64,000 bases of DNA from Myxococcales bacterium (GTDB taxonomy: Bacteria > Myxococcota_A > Polyangia > Palsa-1104 > JAEUJZ01), in the NCBI GenBank assembly GCA_016794465.1, contig JAEUKA010000056.1, positions 1-64,000 on the forward strand, in the 5' to 3' direction. This document shows, piece by piece, positions 17,712 to 26,800 of this stretch. The translations under genes were made by a program, and so were the position numbers. Positions within the stretch are counted from its first letter, which is position 1, and the number at the start of each line of letters is the position of its first letter. A model generated the notes under the pieces. That model saw only the letters and a program-made list of their open reading frames with translations, did not search any database and was not told where the DNA came from.

Positions 17712-19736
17712 TCACTGTGGCCGGGTCAACTGCTGCCAGAGCCAGAACGCTTGCAGGTGTTCGCGATAGGACTTCGCCCGCTCCGGCTCCACACCCGCCA
17801 AGCTGTGCTGTTCGTGCGGATCGTGGTCCAGGTTGTACAGCTCCAGCCGACCCGACTCGGGCTCGAAGATCGCTTTGTACGGCCCTTCCCGCACCCCCAA
17901 AAGACCCTGCGCCTGATCGGTATAAAAGCGCGCCACCGACGAAGTTCCATCGAGCAGAGAGTGTCCTTCCGCCGCCGGTGGAATCGGCAGTCCCAGCAGC
18001 TCGAGCACGGTCGGAGCCACATCGAGCAGACTCCCAACCTGCGGACTCTGTCCGTGCAAGGACGCGGCGATCTCGCGGAGTCCCGGCAGTCCCGGCGCCA
18101 CCAGCAGCAGCGGCACATGCACGTTCTCTTCATACAAATACAGCGTGTGCGCGAAGTTTCCGGGGTGCTGCTGAAACGCCTCGCCGTGATCTCCCGACAC
18201 CACCCACAGCACGCTGTCATCGAGTCCGCGCGCCACCATCGCCTCGCGCAGCGTCCGAATCGCCCCGTCGCCAAAGTGAAGATCATTGAGATAGCGATTC
18301 TGCTCTCCGCTGGTGGGAAACGGTCGCGCGCGATCTTCCTTCCCGGGCGACTCATAGGGATGGTGGCCGGTGATCGGCAGATACATCAGAAAGAACGGCT
18401 GTCCGTGCTGCCGCGCCGCATCCACAAACCGCAGCGCCTCCGCCACCGTGGTCGCTTCATCGACGCCAAAGCTGGTTCGGTACTGGCCTCCGACCTGACC
18501 CGCATCCGCCAAGACCGAGAAGCCTCGATCCGCGACAATTCCCGCCATTCCTAGATACGCAAACCAGCCCGAGTGAAACATCGCGGTTCGATAGCCGACC
18601 TGCGCAAGGGAGTCCGCCAGCGTCACGCACGGTCGCCGCTTCTGGGTAAAGAACCCCGCCGGAGTATTGGCCGTGGGATACGCCGAACAGAGCGTCGCAT
18701 ACAGCCCCTTGATGCTCTCGGGATACACCGCATAGACGTGCTGGAAGCGCAGCGCCTCCCGATGCTCGCAGAGCTGCGTCACGGTCGGCATCGGATCGGA
18801 CTGGGCACCATACGGTCGCAGGTACTGGGCCGCCGTTGACTCCAGCACAATCCAGATCACACTCCGACCGCGTGCGGCTCCGGCCAGCGTACGCAGCTTC
18901 CCAAACCGCTCATCCGGAATCGGCAGCACCGCCGTCTGGTGGGTCGCCGGTCGATTGGTCGCAAAGCGCTGTCCGTCTGCCTCCTTCTGCGGAACGGAGT
19001 CCGAGCTCCACAGTCTGCTTCCCGGTAGCTGGGCCAGCGAGGTGGTCACGAGCGTCCCCAGCGCATTGCGATGCAGGCCACGGGTCGCGACTCTCTGCAG
19101 CGCGTACGGATGAAGCAGCAGGACTCCCGCAGCCAGCGGCACCAGCAAAAGTCCAGCCGCAAGGAGTCGCCGCTGCGGAATCAGTCGCTTCACCACCGCC
19201 GGAGCCAGCGCCGCCGAGAGCCCCACCACCGCACAGGCCAGCAGGTTGGTCGTCGTCACATACATCCAGATCGAGTCCGCCAGCGCGCCTCCCGTAGCCA
19301 TCCACATCGGATAGGTCAGCGGAGTCCCAAACACCCGCGCCACCGGCACATTCACCGCCGTGTAGACGGTCATAACGGCAAAGCCCGCCCAGCCCAGCCA
19401 GGGACTCCCGATCACTGCCCCAACTGCCGACAGCACTGCGCCAACTGCTGCCCCCATCACGGAAGCGATCACGGCAACCAGCAGCGCCACTCTCACATCG
19501 GCTCCCACAAGGGCAATCACCGCCAAAGGAGTCGCAAGTAGGTGCTGATTCCCATCCCGCACACACAGGGCGATAAGGACTCCCTTGGCAGTCCCAAACA
19601 GCACGCAGAGCTGTAGGAAAGTACGCACCAAGCGCCAAACTCCCAAGGCTCCCAAGCCCAGCCACCCCTGCCCGGCTGCCGACGGGGAACTTGGAAGAGG
19701 TACGGCTCTATCGTTGGGACCTACACCGCGTGACAT
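17712..19736 (-). CDS. LTA-synthase-like sulfatase-fold membrane protein
   Basis: A 674-residue alkaline-phosphatase-superfamily protein. Several transmembrane helices fill residues about 25-260, and a periplasmic sulfatase-type catalytic domain follows from about 315. Visible motifs are IVLESTAAQYLRPYG, the nucleophile region YPESIKGLYATLCS, GWFAYLG, and the metal site GDHGEAFQQHPGNFAHT. It would transfer or cleave a phosphoglycerol, phosphoethanolamine or sulfate group on an envelope glycan; which one cannot be read. ATG at 19736 was chosen because further upstream codons run into the divergent recombinase promoter region. The divergent gap to the recombinase gene is 76 bases. Confidence 0.8.
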   Translation of the reverse strand: MSRGVGPNDRAVPLPSSPSAAGQGWLGLGALGVWRLVRTFLQLCVLFGTAKGVLIALCVRDGNQHLLATPLAVIALVGADVRVALLVAVIASVMGAAVGAVLSAVGAVIGSPWLGWAGFAVMTVYTAVNVPVARVFGTPLTYPMWMATGGALADSIWMYVTTTNLLACAVVGLSAALAPAVVKRLIPQRRLLAAGLLLVPLAAGVLLLHPYALQRVATRGLHRNALGTLVTTSLAQLPGSRLWSSDSVPQKEADGQRFATNRPATHQTAVLPIPDERFGKLRTLAGAARGRSVIWIVLESTAAQYLRPYGAQSDPMPTVTQLCEHREALRFQHVYAVYPESIKGLYATLCSAYPTANTPAGFFTQKRRPCVTLADSLAQVGYRTAMFHSGWFAYLGMAGIVADRGFSVLADAGQVGGQYRTSFGVDEATTVAEALRFVDAARQHGQPFFLMYLPITGHHPYESPGKEDRARPFPTSGEQNRYLNDLHFGDGAIRTLREAMVARGLDDSVLWVVSGDHGEAFQQHPGNFAHTLYLYEENVHVPLLLVAPGLPGLREIAASLHGQSPQVGSLLDVAPTVLELLGLPIPPAAEGHSLLDGTSSVARFYTDQAQGLLGVREGPYKAIFEPESGRLELYNLDHDPHEQHSLAGVEPERAKSYREHLQAFWLWQQLTRPQ

Positions 19737-19812
19737 GGGCCAACCATACGTCAAGACGATGGGTGGTTTCCGGGGCTTGTCATCGACTTGCGTAGCGTGG
19801 CACGATAAAGGG

Positions 19813-21012
19813 ATGAGAGCCGGCTCGCTCAACATCTGGGGCCCCTATAGGGACGCCCACAACAAGTTCCGCCTTAAGATCTCTGAAAACGGACAGACCC
19901 GCAGCATCTGCTTCCGCACCTACGAAGAAGCGGACATGGCCAAAGCGCGACTGCGCGATGACATCGCTTCCCAGCAGGTCTACACCATCGGGGAAGCGGT
20001 GCGGCAGTTCTGCGAACACCTGGCCGAGACGCGCGGCATCAAGCCGGAGAGCGTGGCCTGGACGGGGGCGCAGCTGGAGTGGCTGCCGCAAGACGCAGCG
20101 CTGTCGAGCATCAACCAAGAGCGGGCCGAGAAGCTGTATCGCGATCTGGTGTCGGCTCCCAATCCGCGCACCGGCAAGCCGCTGTCGAGCGCAACGCATC
20201 ACGGGCGGCTCGGGCTGGCGCGGCGACTGTACGAGTTTGCGATCAAGCACGACATGTGCCGGACCAACCCGTTTACGGCGGTGACTCCGATCGGTCGCAA
20301 GCGGGTGGGCAAGCCGCAGCTGCGCATCGATGAGGCGCGGCGCTTTGAAACCAAGTCGCTGGAGCTGGCGCAGGCCGGGGACGCGGCGGCCCTGGGCGCA
20401 CTGCTGATGCTGCACCTGGGACTGCGGCAGGGCGAGGTGGCGGCTCGGGTGGCGCGCGATGTCGATGACGAAGGCCGGGTGCTGTGGGTGCCCTCGGGGA
20501 AGACCAAGAATGCGCGGCGCCGACTGAAGGTGCCAGAGGTGCTGCGACCGCTGTTGCTCAAGCTGATCGAGACGACGCCACCGGGGGCGCTGCTGTTTTA
20601 CAAAGGCGACCGGGTGCCGCCGACCAACTACTTCTGGTCGCAGGTTCGTCGGCTGTGTCAGCTGGCGGACGTGCCGGCGGTGTGTCCGCACTCACTGCGG
20701 GGGCTGCATGCGACGCTGGCGCTGGAAGGCGGGGCGACCTCGGATGCGGTGGCGCGGGCGCTCGGGCACGGCTCGTTTGCGATGACGGCGCGGCACTACG
20801 CATCTGAGAGCAGTGTGGACAACGCGAAGGCGAGCAAAGTCTCGACCTTGCTGGGCAACAGCTCGGCGCAGGTGGCGGCGAACGCGGCCCAGGCGGCGAC
20901 TGCCAGTGCGGCGGCGGGACCGGACGCTGACCAGCTGGTGGGCCTGCTCAAGGGCTTGTCGGCACAGCAGCTCGCCGAAGTCCTCGCCAAGATCGCCAGC
21001 CCCTCAAACTGA
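19813..21012 (+). CDS. Tyrosine recombinase / integrase
   Basis: A 399-residue site-specific recombinase. Residues 1-50 look like an arm-type DNA-binding domain, 55-150 the core-binding SAM-like domain, and 165-335 the catalytic domain. Catalytic residues are visible: R205 (GLRQGE), a Lys in SGKTKNARRRLKVP, H293 and R296 (HSLRGLHA), H319 (LGHGS) and the nucleophile Y329 (ARHYA). A 65-residue Ala-rich extension follows Y329. ATG 19813 has AAAGGG just upstream; in-frame ATGs at 19759 and 19585 lie upstream, the latter inside the divergent gene. There are no phage, transposase or conjugation genes nearby. The 610 bases after it carry an unusual set of repeats and hairpins that could be its binding or crossover sites. 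Confidence 0.9.
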   Translation: MRAGSLNIWGPYRDAHNKFRLKISENGQTRSICFRTYEEADMAKARLRDDIASQQVYTIGEAVRQFCEHLAETRGIKPESVAWTGAQLEWLPQDAALSSINQERAEKLYRDLVSAPNPRTGKPLSSATHHGRLGLARRLYEFAIKHDMCRTNPFTAVTPIGRKRVGKPQLRIDEARRFETKSLELAQAGDAAALGALLMLHLGLRQGEVAARVARDVDDEGRVLWVPSGKTKNARRRLKVPEVLRPLLLKLIETTPPGALLFYKGDRVPPTNYFWSQVRRLCQLADVPAVCPHSLRGLHATLALEGGATSDAVARALGHGSFAMTARHYASESSVDNAKASKVSTLLGNSSAQVAANAAQAATASAAAGPDADQLVGLLKGLSAQQLAEVLAKIASPSN

Positions 21013-21078
21013 CCCTCCCCTCTGCCTGTCGAACGAACACTCGCCTACCGAACGAACCCTCAGCGCGCTTCACGCTGC

Positions 21079-21151
21079 GGGGCCCCCCTTCCCGACGATC
21101 ATTTTTTCCGGGCCGAGGGCGTCCCGAAAAAAACGATCTCTGGTCGGCCCC
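21079..21151 (+). repeat. Structured repeat A (73 nt hairpin)
   Basis: The outer stem is GGGG (21079-21082) with CCCC (21148-21151). Next come CCGAC (21092-21096) with GTCGG (21143-21147), then T6 with A7 and a CGGG/CCCG tip. It has the same length as repeat B, 115 bases downstream, and about two-thirds identity by eye. The paired C:G next to CGA/TCG is G:C in repeat B, a compensatory change. Confidence 0.7.
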
Positions 21152-21166
21152 ACAGCTAACCTGCGT

Positions 21167-21195
21167 CCAGTCCGAAACCCGCACGTTTCGACTGG
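21167..21195 (+). repeat. 11-bp hairpin between repeats A and B
   Basis: CCAGT (21167-21171) plus CGAAAC (21173-21178) pair perfectly with GTTTCG (21185-21190) plus ACTGG (21191-21195), with one bulged C and the hexaloop CCGCAC. Its last GG overlaps the first GG of repeat B, so the two structures may be mutually exclusive. Confidence 0.7.
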
Positions 21196-21266
21196 GGCCC
21201 CGCTTCCCTGCGAGACTTTTTTGTCGTGCCGCAGGCGGCCCGAAAAAAAGCTCTCCGGTCGCCCCC
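21194..21266 (+). repeat. Structured repeat B (73 nt hairpin)
   Basis: A second copy of repeat A. The outer GGGG (21194-21197) pairs with CCCC (21263-21266), GCGA (21210-21213) with TCGC (21259-21262), CT6 with A7G, and the tip is a GCCG/CGGC stem. The loop and flanking bases differ from repeat A while the stems are kept. Confidence 0.7.
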
Positions 21267-21367
21267 AGTCTCGCTACTCAAACTGTTGGTTTCACGGTGG
21301 ACTCGGGTTAGTTGGTCTTTTTTGGGGTCGTCTATTGGTCTAGGGGCCTTAGGCGGTGCTCTTGCTG

Positions 21368-21526
21368 GTCAGTGTTGCGGTTCTCAGACCCGATCAGGTG
21401 CTCGATCCTCAACGCGTTGCGGTTCTTGGACCGGAATAGGTGCTCGATCCTCAACGCGTTGCGGTTCTCAGACCTCTTTGGGTCAAATTTCCACAACGCG
21501 TTGCGGTTTGAGCACCTAAAGAGGTC
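21368..21526. repeat. Phased palindromic array, period 42 bp
   Basis: Four units have GTTGCGG at 21374, 21416, 21458 and 21500, an exact 42-bp period. Three units carry the perfect palindrome CAACGCGTTG (21410-21419, 21452-21461, 21494-21503); the first keeps only the right half. Dyad symmetry extends outward through CC/GG and GGT/ACC elements. In the last unit GACCTCTTT (21471-21479) and AAAGAGGTC (21518-21526) are centred exactly on the palindrome. 42 bp is four helical turns, so the sites face one side of the helix. They read as protein-binding iterons. Confidence 0.8.
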
Positions 21527-21543
21527 GAAAAGGTCCGGTGCTT

Positions 21544-21561
21544 GGAGGTCTTTGGACCTCC
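21544..21561. repeat. Perfect 7-bp hairpin
   Basis: GGAGGTC (21544-21550), loop TTTG, then GACCTCC (21555-21561). The AGGTC/GACCT core repeats the arm sequence of the phased array just upstream. Confidence 0.7.
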
Positions 21562-21582
21562 TGCGGGATGGACTTAGGTTGT

Positions 21583-21613
21583 GGGAGGGGGCGGGAGCGG
21601 GCGGGGCGGGGGG
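21583..21613 (+). other. G-run tract with quadruplex potential
   Basis: Six runs of 3-6 G separated by 1-3 bases lie just beyond the stop of the OmpA-family gene. On the minus-strand transcript the tract is C-rich; in DNA the plus strand could fold as a G-quadruplex. Confidence 0.65.
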
Positions 21614-21623
21614 CTAAGTAGGG

Positions 21624-23741
21624 TTACTTGGCCTTTTTGGGGGCCTTTTTGTCGGCTTTGGCGTCGGTCTTGCCGGGCTTGGCCTTGGGGTCTTTTTTGC
21701 CCTTCTTGCCGTCGGACTGATCGGGCGAGCTGGGGACCTGGACATCGGCGGCGCTCTTGACCACCACCCCCTGCGGCTGCACCGGATCGAGGATCACGAA
21801 CTCGACGCGCCGGTTGCGCTCGCGGCCCTTGGCGTCCTTGTTGTTGGCGATCGGCTTGTCGGGTCCATAGCCCTTGGCGGCCAGCTTCTCGGCGGCGATG
21901 CCGTGATCGGTCAGGTACTTGAGCACGCTGTTGGCACGCCGACCGGACAGCTCGCGGTTGTAGTCCGCCTTGCCGCGATCGTCGGTGTGGCCGCCGATCT
22001 CGATCTTCTTGATGTTCGGCGACGCCTTCAGCGCCTCGATCACGTTGTTGAGCACCGGGAAGCTCTTCTTGAGGATCACGTCCTTGTTGGTGGCGAAGAA
22101 CACCGGCTCCATGATGGCGATCTGGCCGTTTTCGATGCGGACCAGGCCCGGGCAGCCGTTCTTCTTCGGGTCGGTGTTGGGCGCGCCGGGCTGATCCGGG
22201 CAGGCGTCCTCGGGGTCGACCACGGTGTCCTTGTCGCGATCGGGCAGCGGGCAGCCCAGCTTCGCCGGATCAGGCTTGTGGCCAGCGGGCACGTCGGGAC
22301 AGAGGTCCTTCGGATCTTGCACGCCGTCGTTGTCGCGGTCACCTGCCGGGCAGCCGAGCTTCGCCGGATCGGGCACCTCTCCCTTGGGTACGTCGGGGCA
22401 GAGATCGAGCGTATCGACCACGCCGTCCTTGTCGCGATCACCCGCTGGGCAGCCCAGCTTCGCCGGATCGGGCGTCTCGCCCTTGTGCACGTCGGGGCAG
22501 AGGTCTTCGGCATCGACCACGCCGTCCTTGTCGCGATCGCCGACCGGACAGCCGAGCCGCTTCGGATCGGGGGTCTTGCCCTTGTGAACGTCGGGACAGA
22601 TGTCGATCTTGTCGACCACCAGGTCGTTGTCGCGATCCGGGCAGCCGTGGGTGCTCGGCTCGTCGGTCGAGATGCCGGCGTTGTCGGGACAGGCGTCGGA
22701 CTTGTCGGGGATGCCGTCCTTGTCACGGTCGTCGGGCTTGCCGTCCTTCCACGGGGCATAGGCCAGTCGCAAAAGGGCGCGGCCATCGGGGGTGCCGGGC
22801 TCACGCAGGAGTCCGACGCCGCCGGCCACGCTCAGCTGCAGGATCTTGGCGATGTTGTAGTGGATGCCGAGCAGCACTTCGAGGCTGGTGTAGTCCGAGC
22901 CGAACGGCTTGACGCCACTTGGCCCGAGCACCACTGTCGAGAGCACGGCCTCGGGACCGATCGCAAAGCGGCGGTCGGTGTTGGCGTAGGCGATCGCGGC
23001 GCCGAGCTGCAGCTCCGAGCCGACGCTGCTGCCGGCCTCGTTGACCGTCGCGTCACCCAGCTTGGCGGCCGGGCGGTACATAAAGCCGGCGCCGAACGAC
23101 CACATGACATGGTGCGAGAGGCCTCCGAGGGCGAGCTTCGGCATGACGCGCACCGACTGGTCACTGGAGCCGGTCGAGACGGCGGAGCTGCCATCGGCAA
23201 AGGCACGCAGCGGAATCCAGACGTTGGCACCAAGGCTCATCGAGATGGCGCTGCGATAGGGCTGACCAAACAGCCGCACCCACAGGCCGACTCGCGGGTC
23301 CGAGATGACCACGCCCGTCGCCGGAGCCACACCCGCTGCCGCCGTACCGCGCTCGAGCAGCACGATCGGCATCGTCGCCGTGATCAGCACCCGATCAAGG
23401 AACGAGCCGGCGATGTCGACGTGCCCGATCAGCTGGTGCTCGATCACCGACAGCGTCTGGGTAAACGAGCCGGTTGCGTCCGTCCGTCCGAAGACCAGCG
23501 GGTTGTGCGCGTAGTTCAGGGTGATGCCGGCGGCAAAGTAGCGCGTCGAGGAATACCAAGGGTGGTCTACCCAAAAAGACCACTCGCCGGCTGCCGTCGG
23601 CTCATAGCGGTTGACCTGGAAGCCGGTATTGACACCCTGCGCTTTCGCCGATCCAGCCGACCATAGCCCCGCCACGGTCAGCGCCCCGACACATGCCCAT
23701 CGTTTTAAGACTGAACCGATATAGTGCAAAGCTCCCTCCAT
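21624..23741 (-). CDS. OmpA-family protein with TSP3 repeats
   Basis: A 705-residue outer-membrane protein. The signal peptide ends GSAKAQG, an N-terminal beta-barrel domain spans about 30-345, and a calcium-binding thrombospondin type 3 region (about 350-540) has five to six D-x-D-x-DG-x-x-D...CPD repeats of about 32 residues, each containing KLGCP or a variant. The OmpA-like peptidoglycan-binding domain (about 560-670) shows IEIGGHTDDRG, ELSGRRANSVLKYL and GRERNRRVEF. The tail is Lys/Ala/Pro-rich. It would tether the outer membrane to peptidoglycan. An upstream ATG (23828) would add 29 residues before the signal peptide and was rejected. Confidence 0.88.
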   Translation of the reverse strand: MEGALHYIGSVLKRWACVGALTVAGLWSAGSAKAQGVNTGFQVNRYEPTAAGEWSFWVDHPWYSSTRYFAAGITLNYAHNPLVFGRTDATGSFTQTLSVIEHQLIGHVDIAGSFLDRVLITATMPIVLLERGTAAAGVAPATGVVISDPRVGLWVRLFGQPYRSAISMSLGANVWIPLRAFADGSSAVSTGSSDQSVRVMPKLALGGLSHHVMWSFGAGFMYRPAAKLGDATVNEAGSSVGSELQLGAAIAYANTDRRFAIGPEAVLSTVVLGPSGVKPFGSDYTSLEVLLGIHYNIAKILQLSVAGGVGLLREPGTPDGRALLRLAYAPWKDGKPDDRDKDGIPDKSDACPDNAGISTDEPSTHGCPDRDNDLVVDKIDICPDVHKGKTPDPKRLGCPVGDRDKDGVVDAEDLCPDVHKGETPDPAKLGCPAGDRDKDGVVDTLDLCPDVPKGEVPDPAKLGCPAGDRDNDGVQDPKDLCPDVPAGHKPDPAKLGCPLPDRDKDTVVDPEDACPDQPGAPNTDPKKNGCPGLVRIENGQIAIMEPVFFATNKDVILKKSFPVLNNVIEALKASPNIKKIEIGGHTDDRGKADYNRELSGRRANSVLKYLTDHGIAAEKLAAKGYGPDKPIANNKDAKGRERNRRVEFVILDPVQPQGVVVKSAADVQVPSSPDQSDGKKGKKDPKAKPGKTDAKADKKAPKKAK

Positions 23742-23793
23742 CCGAACTGTCCGTGGGTCAACCGGGCGGCATCCGTAAGCTGAAGGCCTCAAG

Positions 23794-23827
23794 TGCCCTG
23801 CGGGGAGACTCCATGCTCCCCACGGCA
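23794..23827. terminator. Possible terminator hairpin after alpha-2-macroglobulin gene
   Basis: GGGGAG (23802-23807) pairs with CTCCCC (23816-23821) around an 8-base loop, flanked by TGCC (23794-23797) and GGCA (23824-23827). It lies in the 146-base gap downstream of the minus-strand stop. No clear T-run follows. Confidence 0.35.
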
Positions 23828-23887
23828 AGCCGCTCTATTGCGGGCCCAATTTTCATATCTTGCCATGTTCCCGAGCCGCTTTGGCCC

Positions 23888-26800
23888 CTACTTGACGACC
23901 CGCAGCTTGCTGCCTGCCGAGCGCGCGATGACGCTGCGGTCGTACATGCTCTCGCCTTGTAGGGGCGGGACGGCAAAGGTACCAGCGTTGGTGGCACGAA
24001 TCGCGTAGACAAACTCCATGACCTCGGCAGAGACGCTTCCGTACAGGACCACGCGATCTTCGCGGACATCGCCATACTCGGGAGTCCACGTCGAGCCTTC
24101 CTTGGCAATCGGGAGCTGGGCCGGCGGCGCCGAGGTCTTGCGGGCCGAGCGCTCGGGCTTGTCTGCCGCCGAGTGTTCACCGCTGCCTTCCCCTTCGCCC
24201 TCGCCTTCTCCGTCGCTGTCGTGGCTGCCTTCTTCATCGCTGTCGTGGCTGCCACCTTCTTCGGAGCTGTCGTCATCGCTGTCGCTCGTCTCGGCGGGTG
24301 GACTTATGACCACCTCGAAGCCACCGGGCAGGAGGTCGACCAGCGCCAGGTTGTACAGCGTGCCGCTCTTGCCGAGGCTGCGCAGCTTGATGTGAACCTC
24401 TGCTTCATCGCCAAGCTTGACTTCCTTGATCGCCTTTCCGTCGCTACCAACGATCTCACGCAGGACCTCGAGCTTCTGCTTGACCACGTCGGTCGAGACG
24501 CGCAGGTCATACCCCGACTGCGTCACCTGATAGAACGTCCGCAGCGGACTCGACGACGACACCAGCAGCTTGCGCGCATCCGCCGAGAAGCTGACCTGCG
24601 GAAGCAGCCCCGCCGGCAGCTGTAGCGGCTTCTGCTGACCCGACGACGACACCTCGATGATCGCCAGCTGGCTTACGTCGGTGGTGTCCTGGGCCAGCTG
24701 CGCATAGGCATCGAGCGCGAGGATGAGATACGCCGACGACAGCGTGTTATAGCGACCCTTGGCAATCGGCTCGATCAGCGACAGCAGCGCGTCCGCCCCA
24801 AGCGACTTGATGCGATCGGGGAAGTGCCGCGCCAAAAGATACAGCGTCTGGGCGTCGCGAATCAGCGGATCGTAGTAGCTCTGGTAGTCCGCCGAGCTGT
24901 CTTTGACCTGACCGAGTGAGACGTTGGCGATGATCCGCTGCGCATCGCGGGTCTGCTTGAGCAGCTGCAGCGTCGCCGCCAGGTAAATCCCGGCCAGATC
25001 CTCGCCCCAGCCCTTGTACTGATTTTCGAGCCGCTTGCGGACGCTCATCGCCGCCTGCGTCGTCACCACCCCCGAGCGCGTCAGCACGTACACCGCATAG
25101 GCCCGCACCCGCTCCTCGCCAAGAGAGTTCGTCTCTCGCGAGACAATCTGGTTGAGGTATTCAAGGCTCTTCTTGAGCAGCTCCGGCGGGACCGAGAGGC
25201 CCCGTTCCTTGGCTTCGAGCAGAAAGTGCGTTGCATACACCGACGCGAAGTCATTTACCTGATTCGGATTGGCCCACAGCCCAAAGCCACCGTCGTCGTT
25301 CTGGCGCGAGCGCAGCGTCTGCACGATGTTCTGGAAGCTCTGCTCCGCCGCGTCGCTCTTGATGCCAAACTCGGGCCGCGTCCGCCCAATCAGCGCCGGC
25401 ATCGCCTGACTGACCTGCTGCTCGGTGCAGCCGTGCGGGAACTTCTCCAGGTACTGCGAGAGGCCCTGCGACAGCCCGAGCGGCAGCGGCGCAATCCCCG
25501 CCGACAGCACCCGATACTCCGCAAACAGCTCACGCGGGACCCCAAGCTGCGTCCGTCCCCCGCCCGGTGGCAAGTGACCGACCTGCGTCGTGGTGTACAG
25601 CGGCGCCGCAGGCCGCACCGACAGATCAATCGAGTACTTGGCCGACTTTCCACCCAGCGACGCCACAAAGGTCATATTCCCCGAGCCCAAGACCTGCGTC
25701 GCCTTGAGCTTGTAGCGCACCACCGACTCGCGCAGCTCGCCGATCTTGACCGTCTGCGTCGCGTCCGAAGTCACCTGAAGGTGTTTCGAGGTCTGGAGCT
25801 GCACCGCGACCTTGGCGTTTGGCCCCGAGCCGGTGACGTTGTTCGCGACACCGACCGACACTTCAAACTCATCCCCGGGCGCCACCACCGTCGGCACGTT
25901 CGGACTCAGTACAAAGTCGCCGCGCACCAGCGTCTTTTTGCTCCACACCCCGACCGCATCCGGGGCCACCGCCGCCGCCATCACCCGCAGCGTGCCGTTA
26001 AACGAGTCCGGCACCTGATACGTCACCTCGCGGTCTTCCGGGTCTGCGTCGATGATTCCCGACCAGTACGCGACCGGCTTGTCCCGTCGCCGCTTAAACG
26101 GATTGAGGTTGCGCAGCGCCGCCGAGTCGCCATCCCCACCCGGTGCCGCTTTCAGCAGCCGCGAGAACTCGGGCAGGATCAGGTCCAAGATCTGCGCCGT
26201 CTTCACCTCGAGCGCTCGCTTTTGGAAGAAGTACGACAGCGGATCGGGCGTCTGGTACTTGGCGACCTGCAGGATGCCTTCGTCGACGGCCCACAGCACA
26301 ATCTTGGTTGGCCGATCGGTGTGATAGCGCAGCTTCAGCGGCTCACCGGGCTTGACCAGATCCGGCACAGCGACGGTGATCTTGGCGGTCCGCTTCTCTC
26401 GCGAGATGCTAAACGGCGCGACCCCGTAGCTCAGCGGACTCATAAACACCTCGCGCGAGTCGAGGCCGCGAATGAACGACACCGAGACATAGCCGTTGCC
26501 CTCCATGTCGTCGGGAATCGTGATCTTCTGGATCGACGCATTCTGCTTAGTGTGAAACCACTTGTAGGCCCGCACCTTGTCGCGCTCGATGGTGATAAGC
26601 CCGGCGCCGGTATACGGAGCCTTGATCTGTAGCTCCAGCTCCTCACCCGCCGACACATCGGGATTTTTCAGCTTGATCTGCAGCTCGGCGTTCTTTTCCA
26701 GCGAGCGGGTCAGGTTGCCCTCGCCAGCGACGGAAAACTCGATGCGATTCAAGATCTGATCTTTGTCGTTTTTCAGCACCAGGAAGAAGTCGCCCGGCTG

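Noticed and set aside
19813..21012. Prophage or integrative element around the recombinase
   Set aside because: No structural, replication or transfer genes are near and no tRNA or flanking direct repeats were seen.
21368..21526. CRISPR or integron attC array
   Set aside because: There are no unique spacers, no cas genes, and the recombinase lacks the integron-specific features; the attC R-site pattern is not met.
21312..21617. Plus-strand frame with 14-residue NALRF repeats over the 42-bp array
   Set aside because: 42 bp is a multiple of 3, so the frame stays open by chance; no ribosome binding site is seen and dyad symmetry explains the repeats better.
25226..26632. 468-residue plus-strand frame opposite the alpha-2-macroglobulin gene
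   Set aside because: Arg/His/Pro-rich composition and no family motif; it is a shadow of the GC-rich minus-strand gene.
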